Made by a program: the position numbers and the translations under genes. 64,000 nucleotides of DNA, taken from the NCBI RefSeq assembly GCF_000231405.2, contig NZ_CP007032.1, forward strand, positions 1,054,001 through 1,118,000. The letters run 5' to 3'. The notes below the pieces were generated by a model. That model was not told the origin of the DNA, ran no database searches, and saw nothing but the letters and a program-made list of their open reading frames with translations. Position 1 is the stretch's first letter, and each line of letters opens with the position of its first letter. Source of the stretch: Desulfitobacterium metallireducens DSM 15288. GTDB lineage: Bacteria > Bacillota > Desulfitobacteriia > Desulfitobacteriales > Desulfitobacteriaceae. Positions 17,737 through 26,842 of the stretch are shown in pieces.

Positions 17737-19113
17737 ATGCAAGAAACGCAACACGATAAACTCCAACGTGAAGGATTTTCTAGTAGTTTAGGGGTAATTG
17801 CTGCCACCTTGGGTTCGGCAGTGGGTTTAGGTAACATCTGGAAGTTCCCGTATGTAACCGGTCAAAATGGGGGAGCAGCCTTTATCTTGATCTATCTGAT
17901 TGCTACTCTGCTCATCAGTATGCCAGTCATGCTGTCAGAATTGATGATTGGACGGAAAACCAACGCGAATGCAGTGGGAGCACTTCGTAAATTAGCCCCG
18001 CAGGAACCCTGGTTTTTACTCGGAGTTTCAGGAGTTCTGAGTGCTTTTTTGATTATGGCCTTTTATACGGATGTAGCGGGTTGGGTATTTTCATATATTT
18101 TCAAAGCGGCAGTTGGAACGATTCACTCAACGAGTCCTGAACAAACTTATGCTGTTTTTCAGGGTTTAGTAAGTGGAGTAGGGGAACCTCTATTTTGGCA
18201 GATCTTTGTTCTCGTAGTTACGGGTACTATCATTATGTCCGGGGTTGCCAAAGGAATTGAGCGGGTGACTAAAATCTTAATGCCCGTTTTGTTTGTCCTA
18301 CTCTTTATCGTTGATATCCGGTCTCTGATGTTACCCGGTGCCTCGGAAGGGTTGAAATTTTTGTTTGATCCGGATTTTAGCAAGATTAGTTTTAGCGTGG
18401 TGTTAGCAGCCTTAGGATTAGCATTCTTCAAGTTAAGTGTTGGGATGGGGACCATGACGACCTATGGCAGTTATATTGGGAAGGAAGAGGATCTTCCCCG
18501 AATAGCCCTTAAAGTGATGTTGTCAGATACTCTCGTTTCTATTATGGCGGGGATCGCAATCTTTCCCGCTGTTTTCGCTTTTGGATTTAAGCCAAATGAC
18601 GGGCCTTCTCTTTTATTTATCACGATTCCCATGGTATTTAGTTCGATGCCTTTTGGACGTCCTTTTATGGTTCTATTCTTTATCCTTGTTGCAGTCGCAG
18701 CAACGGGAGCCATGCTTTCCTTGCTTGAAGTCCCGGTGGCCTATCTTGTAGAAGAGCACAAACTCACAAGACGTGTGGCGACGCTGGGAACGATTAGTGC
18801 GGTAGCTTTAGTGGGTTCGACGGCAACCTTGTCCACCAGCTTGCTCTCGGATGTGATGTTTTTTGGAAAGAATATGTTTGATTTTTATGATTTTCTGACG
18901 TCCAATATTTTGTTGCCCTTAGGGGGTATTTTCTTTGCTCTTTTTGTCGGCTGGCGTTGGGGATATCAAAGAATGTTTACTGAATTCAGCAATGATCGCC
19001 ATTTAAAAAATGAGGGGTTTGCCAAGATTTATTTCTTTCTCGTTAAGTATGTTGCTCCCATTGCCATTATGCTTGTTCTTTTAGCTGGGTTAGGATTTTT
19101 AAAACTTAAATAA
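17737..19113 (+). CDS. Neurotransmitter:sodium symporter family transporter
   Basis: This 458-residue, 11-12-segment Na+-coupled amino-acid transporter is of the LeuT/NSS type. The N-terminal signature ATLGSAVGLGNIWKFPYV (TM1, with the unwound Na+ site) is followed by NGGAAFILIYL. The length fits bacterial NSS proteins with 11 helices. AAGGA lies 10 bases before ATG 17737; GTG 17734 is also possible. It directly follows the flavoprotein gene, so the two share a transcript. The amino-acid substrate is not deducible. Confidence 0.92.
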   Translation: MQETQHDKLQREGFSSSLGVIAATLGSAVGLGNIWKFPYVTGQNGGAAFILIYLIATLLISMPVMLSELMIGRKTNANAVGALRKLAPQEPWFLLGVSGVLSAFLIMAFYTDVAGWVFSYIFKAAVGTIHSTSPEQTYAVFQGLVSGVGEPLFWQIFVLVVTGTIIMSGVAKGIERVTKILMPVLFVLLFIVDIRSLMLPGASEGLKFLFDPDFSKISFSVVLAALGLAFFKLSVGMGTMTTYGSYIGKEEDLPRIALKVMLSDTLVSIMAGIAIFPAVFAFGFKPNDGPSLLFITIPMVFSSMPFGRPFMVLFFILVAVAATGAMLSLLEVPVAYLVEEHKLTRRVATLGTISAVALVGSTATLSTSLLSDVMFFGKNMFDFYDFLTSNILLPLGGIFFALFVGWRWGYQRMFTEFSNDRHLKNEGFAKIYFFLVKYVAPIAIMLVLLAGLGFLKLK

Positions 19114-19167
19114 TACAATGAAAAGTGCCCAACAAAAGAATATCAAACGAATGAGGTCGTGTGAAAT

Positions 19168-19806
19168 ATGACTACAAAGTCTTTATCTAATCTTGATTTA
19201 TTTAAGATTTTAGATAAAACTACGAATCAATCGTATTATGGCTGCCACCAACTTTGGTATCCTAAAAAGTGGCAGCGCCTTTCAGGATGCGGACCCACTG
19301 TGGCGACAAATCTCTTTTTTTATCTCAGTCATAATCAAGCTTTGCTGGAGTTAGAAAAGGCCTCCAATAGTAAAGAAAATTGGATAGCTCTCATGGAGGA
19401 AATATGGGAGTATGTTACCCCGTCTATGCGAGGGGTTCATACAACCCAGATGTTTTATACCCCCTTGCGTGCTTTCATGGAATCTAAGGGACTAAATGTT
19501 GAGTATCGCTTTTTTAATATACCAAAAGAGAAATCTCAACGCCCTGAGTTCCATCAAATATTGAATTTTATCGACGAAGCACTAACCCAAGATGTTCCGA
19601 TTGCCTTCCTTAATTTGGATAATGGTGAAGCGAAAAATCTGGATCGTTATCATTGGGTTACGCTCATTTCGCTTGAGTATACAGAGGATGGAACCCATTC
19701 TTTTGTAAACATTTTGGATGAAGGCCGGATTAAAAGAGTTGACCTATGCTTGTGGTTCCAAACGACAACCCTGGGTGGCGGATTCGTCTATTTTAAGATA
19801 AACTGA
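19168..19806 (+). CDS. Putative C39-like papain-fold protein, cytoplasmic
   Basis: This 212-residue protein has the layout of a papain-like (peptidase C39-like) fold. SGCGPTVATNLFFYL near residues 43-57 provides a candidate nucleophile Cys with an upstream Gln/Trp-rich segment. RYHWVTLISLEY near 159-170 provides a His, and NILDEG gives a candidate third residue. There is no signal peptide or membrane segment, so it would act in the cytoplasm. The catalytic assignment comes from motif shape only and needs structural comparison. It lies 54 bases after the NSS gene and 34 bases before the DUF2157 gene. Confidence 0.6.
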   Translation: MTTKSLSNLDLFKILDKTTNQSYYGCHQLWYPKKWQRLSGCGPTVATNLFFYLSHNQALLELEKASNSKENWIALMEEIWEYVTPSMRGVHTTQMFYTPLRAFMESKGLNVEYRFFNIPKEKSQRPEFHQILNFIDEALTQDVPIAFLNLDNGEAKNLDRYHWVTLISLEYTEDGTHSFVNILDEGRIKRVDLCLWFQTTTLGGGFVYFKIN

Positions 19807-19840
19807 AGTTGCTATCGGAACGTTTGAAGGGAGGGCTTTT

Positions 19841-21157
19841 ATGAAAGACCGAAATATCAAATGGCTTCATGAAGAGATACCGAAGTGGGTCGCCAAAGAT
19901 GTGGTTAGTGAAGAAACTGGAATTAAAATCCAGAACTATTACGGTGAGGTTGAGGAACCCAATGGATTGAAGATGGCACTCGCAATTTTTGGAACTCTTG
20001 GAGCAGTTCTGATCGGGAGCGGGATTATTCTCTTGTTTGCTAAGAACTGGGATAATTTTTCGCTCACCTTACGAACGGTTCTGTCTTTGCTCCCCTTGAT
20101 CCTCGCTCAAATACTGACAGGATGGGTTATCTTCACGGGGAAGAATTCACCCGCTTGGAGAGAGGGAACGGCGGTCTTTCTCTTTTTAATGATCGGCGCT
20201 TCGATTTCCTTGATCGGTCAGACATATCATATTCCCGGTGATACGCCACAGTTTATTTTGACATGGATCTTGCTTTCCCTTCCGATAATCTATCTATTAG
20301 AGGTGACAGTTCCCGCGATCCTCTATATTTTGGGAACTGTTATTTGGGCTGGGGTTACCCGTGGTGAAGGGGGATATACGTTCCTTTACTGGTTGCTCCT
20401 TGCTTTAGTTAGTGGCTTTTTGTATAAAATGTTCAAATATTGGAGATCTTCTAATCATTTCCTATTCTTAGAGCTGGCCTTGATCCTGAGTTTGTGTATT
20501 TCCTTAAGCATCGTTCTGGAGCAGGTGTTACCGGGAATTTGGATTATTGTATACAGTTGCTACTTTACGATTCTTTTCTTAATGGGCTGGATAGATTGGA
20601 AGCAATCTGAATCGGATTGGCAAAAACCGCTGCTTTTGATTGGGCTTATGGGTTCGCTGATTTTCTCGATCGTTCTTTCTTATAAAGGAATTTGGGAGCA
20701 GGTGGGTTGGAAATATTATGGCCAAGATTATTATCACAATACATTAAATGCAACTCAGGATTATATTTTAATGGCGTTAATGGGGGTAGGAGTAGGCTAT
20801 CTGCTCAATAAATTTTTCAAGCAGAAAGATACGTTAGGACTGATTTTTTCCGCGTTACCGGTTCTTGCTATTTTGGGTTTCCTTCTTGCATCTTTTCAAG
20901 GGGCTGGCATATCCGATTTACTCTTCGATGCGTATTTGCTTATTTTGGGAATATTTATTGTCATTCGGGGTTTGAAAATTCATAGTCTGGGATTGACCAA
21001 CGGTGGAATGCTCATTCTTGCCGTGCTTATTATATTGAGGTTTTTCGACAGTGGGCTGGGTTTTCTCGAAAAGGGAATCGCTTTTATCCTTGTAGGCTTA
21101 GGCTTTTTACTGGCCAATTATGTGTTGGTTAGACGCCAGAAAGGAGGAGAACAATGA
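19841..21157 (+). CDS. DUF2157 integral membrane protein
   Basis: This 438-residue protein has a soluble N-terminal helix region (residues 1-45, WLHEEIPKWVAKDVVSEETG) and about 12 membrane helices, as in DUF2157 proteins. AGIGFLL-type helices end in a short basic tail. Its stop overlaps the start of the GDYXXLXY gene (ATGA). These two families occur together in many bacteria. Their joint role is unknown, perhaps envelope-related. Confidence 0.82.
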   Translation: MKDRNIKWLHEEIPKWVAKDVVSEETGIKIQNYYGEVEEPNGLKMALAIFGTLGAVLIGSGIILLFAKNWDNFSLTLRTVLSLLPLILAQILTGWVIFTGKNSPAWREGTAVFLFLMIGASISLIGQTYHIPGDTPQFILTWILLSLPIIYLLEVTVPAILYILGTVIWAGVTRGEGGYTFLYWLLLALVSGFLYKMFKYWRSSNHFLFLELALILSLCISLSIVLEQVLPGIWIIVYSCYFTILFLMGWIDWKQSESDWQKPLLLIGLMGSLIFSIVLSYKGIWEQVGWKYYGQDYYHNTLNATQDYILMALMGVGVGYLLNKFFKQKDTLGLIFSALPVLAILGFLLASFQGAGISDLLFDAYLLILGIFIVIRGLKIHSLGLTNGGMLILAVLIILRFFDSGLGFLEKGIAFILVGLGFLLANYVLVRRQKGGEQ

Positions 21158-21723
21158 AGAGAAATGTGAAAATGATCATCTTCATTGGTATGGTGATTCT
21201 CCAATTGGCTGTGCCAATCTCGATGATTCAGGATCATCAGTCAATCCTGCAACAAGGGCAACAATATAAATTTAAGGCAGCGCCGGTAGATCCTTATGAT
21301 GCATTCATGGGGCGCTATCTTAATATTGATATTGAAGAACAGCGGGTACCGGTTGAGGATATTCAAAAATACCCGCCGGGAAGAACGGTCTATGCCACGC
21401 TTGAAAATAACGCTCAAGGCTATGTGGAGGTTTCCAGCATAAGCTTTAATCATCCAGCTAATGAGGCTTATTTTAAGACAAAGATTGCCTTTACCGAGGA
21501 GTTGAATTCTCAGTCGGGGAATGTTGTTCTGAAAATTCCTTTTAGCCGTTATTACATGCCTGAGGATCAAGCGCTAAACGCCGAAAAGGAACTCAATACA
21601 CGTTTTATGGAAAGAATCAATGATGTATATATAACCGTTAGAATCCATAACGGAAAGGCTGTCATGGAAAGGGTTTATGTCGCGGGAAAAACAATCGAGG
21701 ATTATCTGAAGGATAACCCTTAA
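21154..21723 (+). CDS. GDYXXLXY-family membrane-anchored protein
   Basis: This 189-residue protein has an N-terminal signal-anchor helix (residues 5-22) and an extracellular domain. The segment APVDPYDAFMGRYLNIDIE matches the family's conserved PxDPxxxxxGxYxxLxY site, with some substitution. Translation is coupled to the DUF2157 gene by a 4-base overlap, and GGAGGA lies just upstream. No catalytic residues are evident. Pairing with the DUF2157 protein suggests a complex (inference). Confidence 0.82.
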   Translation: MKRNVKMIIFIGMVILQLAVPISMIQDHQSILQQGQQYKFKAAPVDPYDAFMGRYLNIDIEEQRVPVEDIQKYPPGRTVYATLENNAQGYVEVSSISFNHPANEAYFKTKIAFTEELNSQSGNVVLKIPFSRYYMPEDQALNAEKELNTRFMERINDVYITVRIHNGKAVMERVYVAGKTIEDYLKDNP

Positions 21724-21923
21724 AACAGAAAATTATAGGCATGTACTTCTTAGCGCCAGCAGCTCTATTTGAAGAGAAGCTGGCTTTTAATTGTTTAGAA
21801 ATAAATCAAAATTTACGACTAATTTCGACACAAATCATGTATAGCCGTGATATAAAATCATATTTAGATAGAGCTATTATTGTAATTGGAGAATAGGCAT
21901 AGAATGTATTAGGAGCTGATTTA

Positions 21924-23621
21924 ATGAAAAGTGGTGTTAGATTTAAGTTATTGTTATTAGTTGCAGTTTTTTTCCTAATTGGTATCACTTCTATTGGTGT
22001 ATATTCGGTCCTTAGATTTAATAATGAAGTCATCAATTCTTCTCATGAAAAATTAAAGTCTGACTTAGGATTAGGCAAAGCATATTTAAGTGAGAAATTG
22101 CCGGGAGAGTGGTCAATCAAGGATGGTAACCTGTATAAAGGAAATGAAAAGATAAATGGTAATTTTACAGTTGTTGATGAAATTGGTTCATTGGCTGGAG
22201 ATACAGTTACAATTTTTCAGGGCAATACACGTGTGGCAACGAACGTGAAAAAATCTGACGGGTCGCGAGCAATTGGCACAACAGTTGCTGCAAATATAGA
22301 GCAAATAACTTTGAAAGAGGGCCAAAGTTATTTTGGTGAGGCAGAAGTCGTCGGGATTATATATCAAACCGCTTATGAGCCGATAAAAAATGCTCAAGGG
22401 GAAATTATCGGGATGTGGTATGTTGGAGTACCCAATACTCCTTATGAACAGATGACAGTTAACATGCGTAATAGTGTTATTATTTTAGGATTGGCGGAAC
22501 TGTTGATCGCATTAGTATTAATGTGGTTGATCATTGGGCGGAGTATTAGATCATTACTGAGTGTCAATGAATCCATTGGCCGAGTTGCTCAAGGTGATTT
22601 GAGTTCAAACAAGTTAACGACCAAATCAAATGATGAAATCGGTCAAATGGCTAATGCGATAAACAGTATGACCGATTTTCTTAACAATCTCATTAAGCAG
22701 TTAATGGACCGCTCCCAACAAGTTACTTTAATGAATGCTACTCTTTCTTCTTCCGTGAGAGAAATATATACTCAGACTCAAATGATTAATGCTACGAGCC
22801 AAGAAATTGCAGCAGGTATGGAGGAAAATAGTGCAGCGACTGAGGAAGTAACAGCAGCAAGTCAGACTATTTTAGATTTGACAAAGGACTTGGTGGAACA
22901 GGCCAATGTTGGTTTTAACAATGCTAAAGAAATTTCCGAGAGGGCCAAAGATACAAAGGTCAAGTCGCTTAAAGCATCCGAAACTACCAATCAACTCTTT
23001 GAAGAGAAACAGATGAGTATCCTTCAGGCGATCGAAGAAGGAAAAGTCGTTCAAGAAATTGAAATTATGGCTGGAGTTATATCTGATATCGCAGATCAAA
23101 CCAATCTACTTGCCTTAAATGCGGCTATTGAGGCTGCGCGCGCAGGGGAACAGGGTAGAGGGTTTGCTGTAGTTGCGGATGAAGTACGGAAATTAGCAGA
23201 ACAATCGGCGAATACAGTTTCGGAAATACAGTCCGTTATCAAACAAGTGCAAGAAGCGTTCAGAAATCTGACCGGAAATGCCCAGGACGTGCTTCAATTT
23301 ATCAATCAAAATGTTAGCAATGACTATCAAGCGATGATAAATATTGGAGCGCAATACGAACAAGATGCGGAATTCGTGGCTCAATTGGTACACGACTTTG
23401 CAGGAAGTTCCGAACAAATATCGGATTCTATCGGACAAATTTTAGAAACCATAGAGTCTGTGGCAGTATCTGTAGAGCAAGGAGCTACTCAATCACAATT
23501 AATAGTGACTTCGATCGATGAAACATCTAAGGCAGTTGAAGGAGTAACTGAAATCGAAGAGAAACAAAATGGTTTAGCCCAAAGCTTAAATGCATTGGTA
23601 CAACGATTTAAAGTTGAATAA
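21924..23621 (+). CDS. Methyl-accepting chemotaxis protein with single-Cache sensor
   Basis: This 565-residue transmembrane chemoreceptor has TM1 at about residues 8-28 and an extracellular single-Cache domain at about 35-175 (ending in [13 protein letters not shown]). TM2 lies near 190-210, followed by HAMP and a long coiled-coil signalling domain. The CheA/CheW-binding tip contains [20 protein letters not shown] and [14 protein letters not shown]. sCache receptors often bind small organic acids; the ligand is not readable. AGGAG precedes ATG 21924, and a terminator follows. No che genes are nearby. Confidence 0.93.
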   Translation: MKSGVRFKLLLLVAVFFLIGITSIGVYSVLRFNNEVINSSHEKLKSDLGLGKAYLSEKLPGEWSIKDGNLYKGNEKINGNFTVVDEIGSLAGDTVTIFQGNTRVATNVKKSDGSRAIGTTVAANIEQITLKEGQSYFGEAEVVGIIYQTAYEPIKNAQGEIIGMWYVGVPNTPYEQMTVNMRNSVIILGLAELLIALVLMWLIIGRSIRSLLSVNESIGRVAQGDLSSNKLTTKSNDEIGQMANAINSMTDFLNNLIKQLMDRSQQVTLMNATLSSSVREIYTQTQMINATSQEIAAGMEENSAATEEVTAASQTILDLTKDLVEQANVGFNNAKEISERAKDTKVKSLKASETTNQLFEEKQMSILQAIEEGKVVQEIEIMAGVISDIADQTNLLALNAAIEAARAGEQGRGFAVVADEVRKLAEQSANTVSEIQSVIKQVQEAFRNLTGNAQDVLQFINQNVSNDYQAMINIGAQYEQDAEFVAQLVHDFAGSSEQISDSIGQILETIESVAVSVEQGATQSQLIVTSIDETSKAVEGVTEIEEKQNGLAQSLNALVQRFKVE

Positions 23622-23675
23622 TTTTAATGTTTTAATGGGACAAATAAAGAATCACAAAATTTAACTTAAAATCAA

Positions 23676-23700
23676 CAAAACCCGCTAAATGCGGGTTTTG
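23676..23700 (+). terminator. Intrinsic terminator after the chemoreceptor gene
   Basis: CAAAACCCGC/GCGGGTTTTG form a 10-bp stem with loop TAAAT, followed by TTAT. It ends the mcp transcript. Confidence 0.88.
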
Positions 23701-23787
23701 TTATAATGGCGACTGAAGGCGGGTGTATAATTAAAAGGCTTATCAAAGTGTAGTGGATATTCAGAATTTGAAAGTGAGGAAATAGTT

Positions 23788-24621
23788 ATGTTGAATATCG
23801 GGTGTCATCTATCCGTTTCCAAGGGCTTTGAGGCTATGGGGAAAGAGGCCTTGAAAATAAATGCGAATACGTTTCAGTTCTTTACTCGGAATCCCAGAGG
23901 AAGTAAAGCTAAGGCGATTGATCCTAAAGACGCTGAGGGATTGTTGGAGATTGTTAAGAAAAATCAGTTTGCCACTCTTTTGGCTCATGCTCCTTACACC
24001 CTCAATCCATGTTCAGCTGAAGAAAAGACACGAGAGTTTGCGGCTCAAGTAATGGCAGACGATTTGGCTCGAATGGAGTATTTGCCCAATAATCTTTATA
24101 ACTTTCATCCTGGTAGTCATGTTGGCCAAGGCGTAGACGTCGGCATTGAGCTAATCACGTCGTTACTCAATATGCTTCTGAAGCCTGAGCAGACCACTAC
24201 TGTTTTGCTGGAAACGATGGCAGGTAAAGGGACAGAAGTGGGTCGCACCTTTGAAGAATTGAAACGGATTTTAGACGGAATAACTTTGTCTGAAAAGGTG
24301 GGCATTTGTCTGGATACGTGTCATGTTTATGATGGTGGTTATGATCTCGTTAACGATCTTGAGGGTGTGTTTGAGAAGTTTGATCAGGTTATCGGTTTGG
24401 ACAAGCTCCGAGCAATTCACCTTAATGATGACATGAATCCGATGAGCAGTCATAAAGATCGCCATGCCAAAATCGGTGAAGGTTCTCTTGGACTGGAAGC
24501 TATTACGCGAATTATCAATCATCCCAAACTTCGCCACTTGCCTTTCTTCCTTGAAACTCCTAACGACCTCGCAGGCTATGCGAAGGAGATTGCTTTACTT
24601 AGAGGCGTTTACAAGGAATAA
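23788..24621 (+). CDS. nfo: Endonuclease IV (AP endonuclease)
   Basis: This base-excision-repair enzyme cuts DNA 5' of abasic sites using three zinc ions. The 277-residue TIM barrel has the family motifs [40 protein letters not shown] and [16 protein letters not shown], plus the C-terminal FFLETPN. These together provide the His/Glu/Asp zinc ligands. GTGAGGAAATAG precedes the ATG. It is followed by the NRDE and dehydrogenase genes with short spacing. Confidence 0.95.
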   Translation: MLNIGCHLSVSKGFEAMGKEALKINANTFQFFTRNPRGSKAKAIDPKDAEGLLEIVKKNQFATLLAHAPYTLNPCSAEEKTREFAAQVMADDLARMEYLPNNLYNFHPGSHVGQGVDVGIELITSLLNMLLKPEQTTTVLLETMAGKGTEVGRTFEELKRILDGITLSEKVGICLDTCHVYDGGYDLVNDLEGVFEKFDQVIGLDKLRAIHLNDDMNPMSSHKDRHAKIGEGSLGLEAITRIINHPKLRHLPFFLETPNDLAGYAKEIALLRGVYKE

Positions 24622-24638
24622 GGGGGTAATCCATAGCG

Positions 24639-25418
24639 ATGTGTCTGATTCTTTTTGCATATGATTGTGATCCCCGATATAAACTGGTGATTGCGGCTAA
24701 TCGAGATGAGGCCTATAAACGACCAACTTTGCCTGCAAATTTCTGGTCAGATAATCCTTCCATTTTAGCCGGAAGGGATTTGGAACAGGGTGGAACCTGG
24801 ATGGGGATTGCCATGAACGGTCGATTTGCCGCTCTGACGAATTACCGAGATCCTTCTCAAGATAAGGCTAAAGCTCCGTCACGGGGAAACCTGGTTCGAG
24901 GTTACCTTGAGAGTGATCTTTCTCCAGACTCCTACTTACAAGTCCTAAATGAGGAGCAGATAGAGTATAATGGGTTCAATCTGCTGGCGGGAACGACTCA
25001 GTCACTTTATTACTACTCGAATAGGGAAAAGGTTATCCGTCAAGTTGAAAAGGGCTTTCATGGGCTGAGCAATAGCTTGCTCGATGAGGCTTGGCCTAAA
25101 GTAAAAAAAGGAGTAAATGCATTTAAAGGCGGTTTGAAGGAAAATAAGATTAATGTGGAGCATTTATTTGAAATAATGGCCGATCAGGTACGGCCAGACG
25201 ATCAAGAGCTACCACAGACGGGGGTGAGTTTAGAATTGGAACGCATGCTTTCTCCCCTGTATATTGTGAGCCCTGATTATGGTACACGGTCAACCACAAT
25301 TCTGCTTGTGGATAATTATAATCATGTTCAGTTTTGGGAGCGCCGTTCTTTGCCGGTAAGGTCGGAAATGGGGAACGAAGTTTTCTATGAATTTAATATC
25401 AAAGAGGGTGTTTCTTAA
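24639..25418 (+). CDS. NRDE (TANGO2-like) family protein
   Basis: This 259-residue protein has the eponymous AANRDEAYKRPT at residues 20-31, and Cys2 right after Met (MCLILFAYD) as a possible N-terminal nucleophile. RDLEQGGTWMGI and ALTNYRDP follow the family pattern. The eukaryotic homologue TANGO2 has been linked to haem or lipid handling, but the bacterial role is unclear. GGGGG lies before ATG 24639. Its stop abuts the next start. Confidence 0.85.
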   Translation: MCLILFAYDCDPRYKLVIAANRDEAYKRPTLPANFWSDNPSILAGRDLEQGGTWMGIAMNGRFAALTNYRDPSQDKAKAPSRGNLVRGYLESDLSPDSYLQVLNEEQIEYNGFNLLAGTTQSLYYYSNREKVIRQVEKGFHGLSNSLLDEAWPKVKKGVNAFKGGLKENKINVEHLFEIMADQVRPDDQELPQTGVSLELERMLSPLYIVSPDYGTRSTTILLVDNYNHVQFWERRSLPVRSEMGNEVFYEFNIKEGVS

Positions 25419-26393
25419 ATGAAGATTGTTGTATTAGATGGCCATACCCTTAACCCAGGTGACCTCTCATGGAGGGAATTGGAAAATCTTGGCGAAGTAA
25501 TTGTCTATGATCGTACAACCTTTGATCGAAGCGGTATAAATTTAATTCTTGAAAGAGCAAAGGATGCGGAGGTTATTTTTACCAATAAAACGCCCTTATC
25601 AAGAGAAGTTTTGGACCTGCTGCCTCGTTTAAAATATATAGGTGTTCTTGCAACAGGGTATAATGTCGTAGATATTGAAGCTGCCAAAGAAAAAGGTATT
25701 GTGGTCACGAATATTCCTGCTTATGGTACTGATTCTGTGGGTCAGATGACTATCGCCCTTTTGTTGGAGCTATGTAATCATGTTGGGGCACATAGCGAAT
25801 CGGTAAAACAAGGGGAATGGACGAATAATGTGGATTGGTGTTACTGGATGCACCCCATGATTGAGCTTTCAGGAAAGACCATGGGTATTATTGGATATGG
25901 AAGAATTGGTCAAGCTACAGGCCGGATAGCCCAGGCTTTTGGGATGAAGGTCATCGCCTATAATCGCCATCCCCATAAAGAGTTAGAAAATGAAACGATG
26001 AAATATGTAGATCTCGATACTTTATTTTCAGATTCAGAGATTATTTCACTCCACTGTCCGCTCTTTGATGATACAAAGGGCATGATTAACAAAAAAACAA
26101 TTGCCCAAATGAAAGATGGAGTTTTGATAATCAACACCTCTAGGGGGCCGTTAGTTGTGGAAGAAGATTTAGCGGAAGCCTTAAACAGAGGAAAAGTAGC
26201 TGGAGCTGCCTTAGATGTTGTTTCCACCGAACCGATTAAAGCAGATAACCCACTGCTGACCGCTAAGAATTGTCTTATAACTCCTCATATCGCATGGGCA
26301 CCTGTGGAAACAAGACAAAGATTGATGGATTTCGCCATTGATAATTTAGAAAAATTCCTTGCGGGTATTTCAGTGAATGTTGTTACTCAATAA
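25419..26393 (+). CDS. D-2-hydroxyacid dehydrogenase (glycerate/hydroxypyruvate reductase-like)
   Basis: This 324-residue NAD(P)-dependent D-isomer-specific dehydrogenase interconverts a 2-oxo acid and the D-2-hydroxy acid. The Rossmann motif GIIGYGRIGQATGR lies near residue 151. The catalytic Arg is in NTSRGPLV near 231-238, with Glu in DVVSTEP and His in ITPHIAWAP. The best functional guess is hydroxypyruvate reductase, from overall similarity; the substrate is not certain. A strong hairpin follows. Confidence 0.9.
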   Translation: MKIVVLDGHTLNPGDLSWRELENLGEVIVYDRTTFDRSGINLILERAKDAEVIFTNKTPLSREVLDLLPRLKYIGVLATGYNVVDIEAAKEKGIVVTNIPAYGTDSVGQMTIALLLELCNHVGAHSESVKQGEWTNNVDWCYWMHPMIELSGKTMGIIGYGRIGQATGRIAQAFGMKVIAYNRHPHKELENETMKYVDLDTLFSDSEIISLHCPLFDDTKGMINKKTIAQMKDGVLIINTSRGPLVVEEDLAEALNRGKVAGAALDVVSTEPIKADNPLLTAKNCLITPHIAWAPVETRQRLMDFAIDNLEKFLAGISVNVVTQ

Positions 26394-26413
26394 TGATCTG
26401 TAAATAAGATTTA

Positions 26414-26443
26414 GAAAGCGTTCTCGAGGTAGAGAACGCTTTC
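26414..26443. terminator. Intrinsic terminator between convergent genes
   Basis: GAAAGCGTTCTC/GAGAACGCTTTC form a 12-bp perfect stem with a 6-nt loop. It lies between the dehydrogenase gene and a reverse-strand small gene. Confidence 0.85.
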
Positions 26444-26455
26444 CATGATAATGGG

Positions 26456-26656
26456 TTAAGTGGTAGGAACAAGTCCTGCTGCAATAATCTCACTGATTAC
26501 TACATTTGCCAACGTAACAGCAATACCATTAATTGTCGCATCAGTAAGGGTAAGCAAATCCTCGCTAATGATGGCAATAGCACCCGTAATTATGCCACCT
26601 GCAGTCTGGAGGCCGATTGAAGTTCCTTGAGCCCAATTATCGAGCACTCCATTCAT
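26456..26656 (-). CDS. Small hydrophobic protein, 66 aa, unknown
   Basis: This short protein starts MNGVLDNWAQGTS and then is almost entirely Ala, Ile, Leu, Val, Gly and Thr, with only a few acidic residues and no Lys or Arg. ATG 26656 has a near-perfect AAAGGAGGGG ribosome site, which argues for real expression. An in-frame start at 26677 lacks such a site. The composition suggests a self-assembling or membrane-seeking peptide. I do not recognise the family. Polar-free amphipathic helices would fit a spore-coat, gas-vesicle-like or bacteriocin-like role, none of it demonstrated. Confidence 0.6.
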   Translation of the reverse strand: MNGVLDNWAQGTSIGLQTAGGIITGAIAIISEDLLTLTDATINGIAVTLANVVISEIIAAGLVPTT

Positions 26657-26786
26657 AAAGTCACCCCTCCTTTGCATGATAATTTGAGTGTGAGTCAGGG
26701 CTTGTCTCCCTGTACTAGTATCATATTCATCGAAGTGGGCAAGTGTGAACGCTGAAGTTGCCTTATCACATCAACTCCCTTCTTAT

Positions 26787-26816
26787 TTGGCACAATCTGT
26801 ATCGATATGGTATAGT
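26787..26816 (+). promoter_or_regulatory. Sigma-A-type promoter for polA
   Basis: TTGGCA (26787-26792) and TATAGT (26811-26816) are separated by 18 bases and lie 26 bases before the polA start. Confidence 0.6.
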
Positions 26817-26842
26817 AATGTTGGATAGAAAGGGGTATTTTT

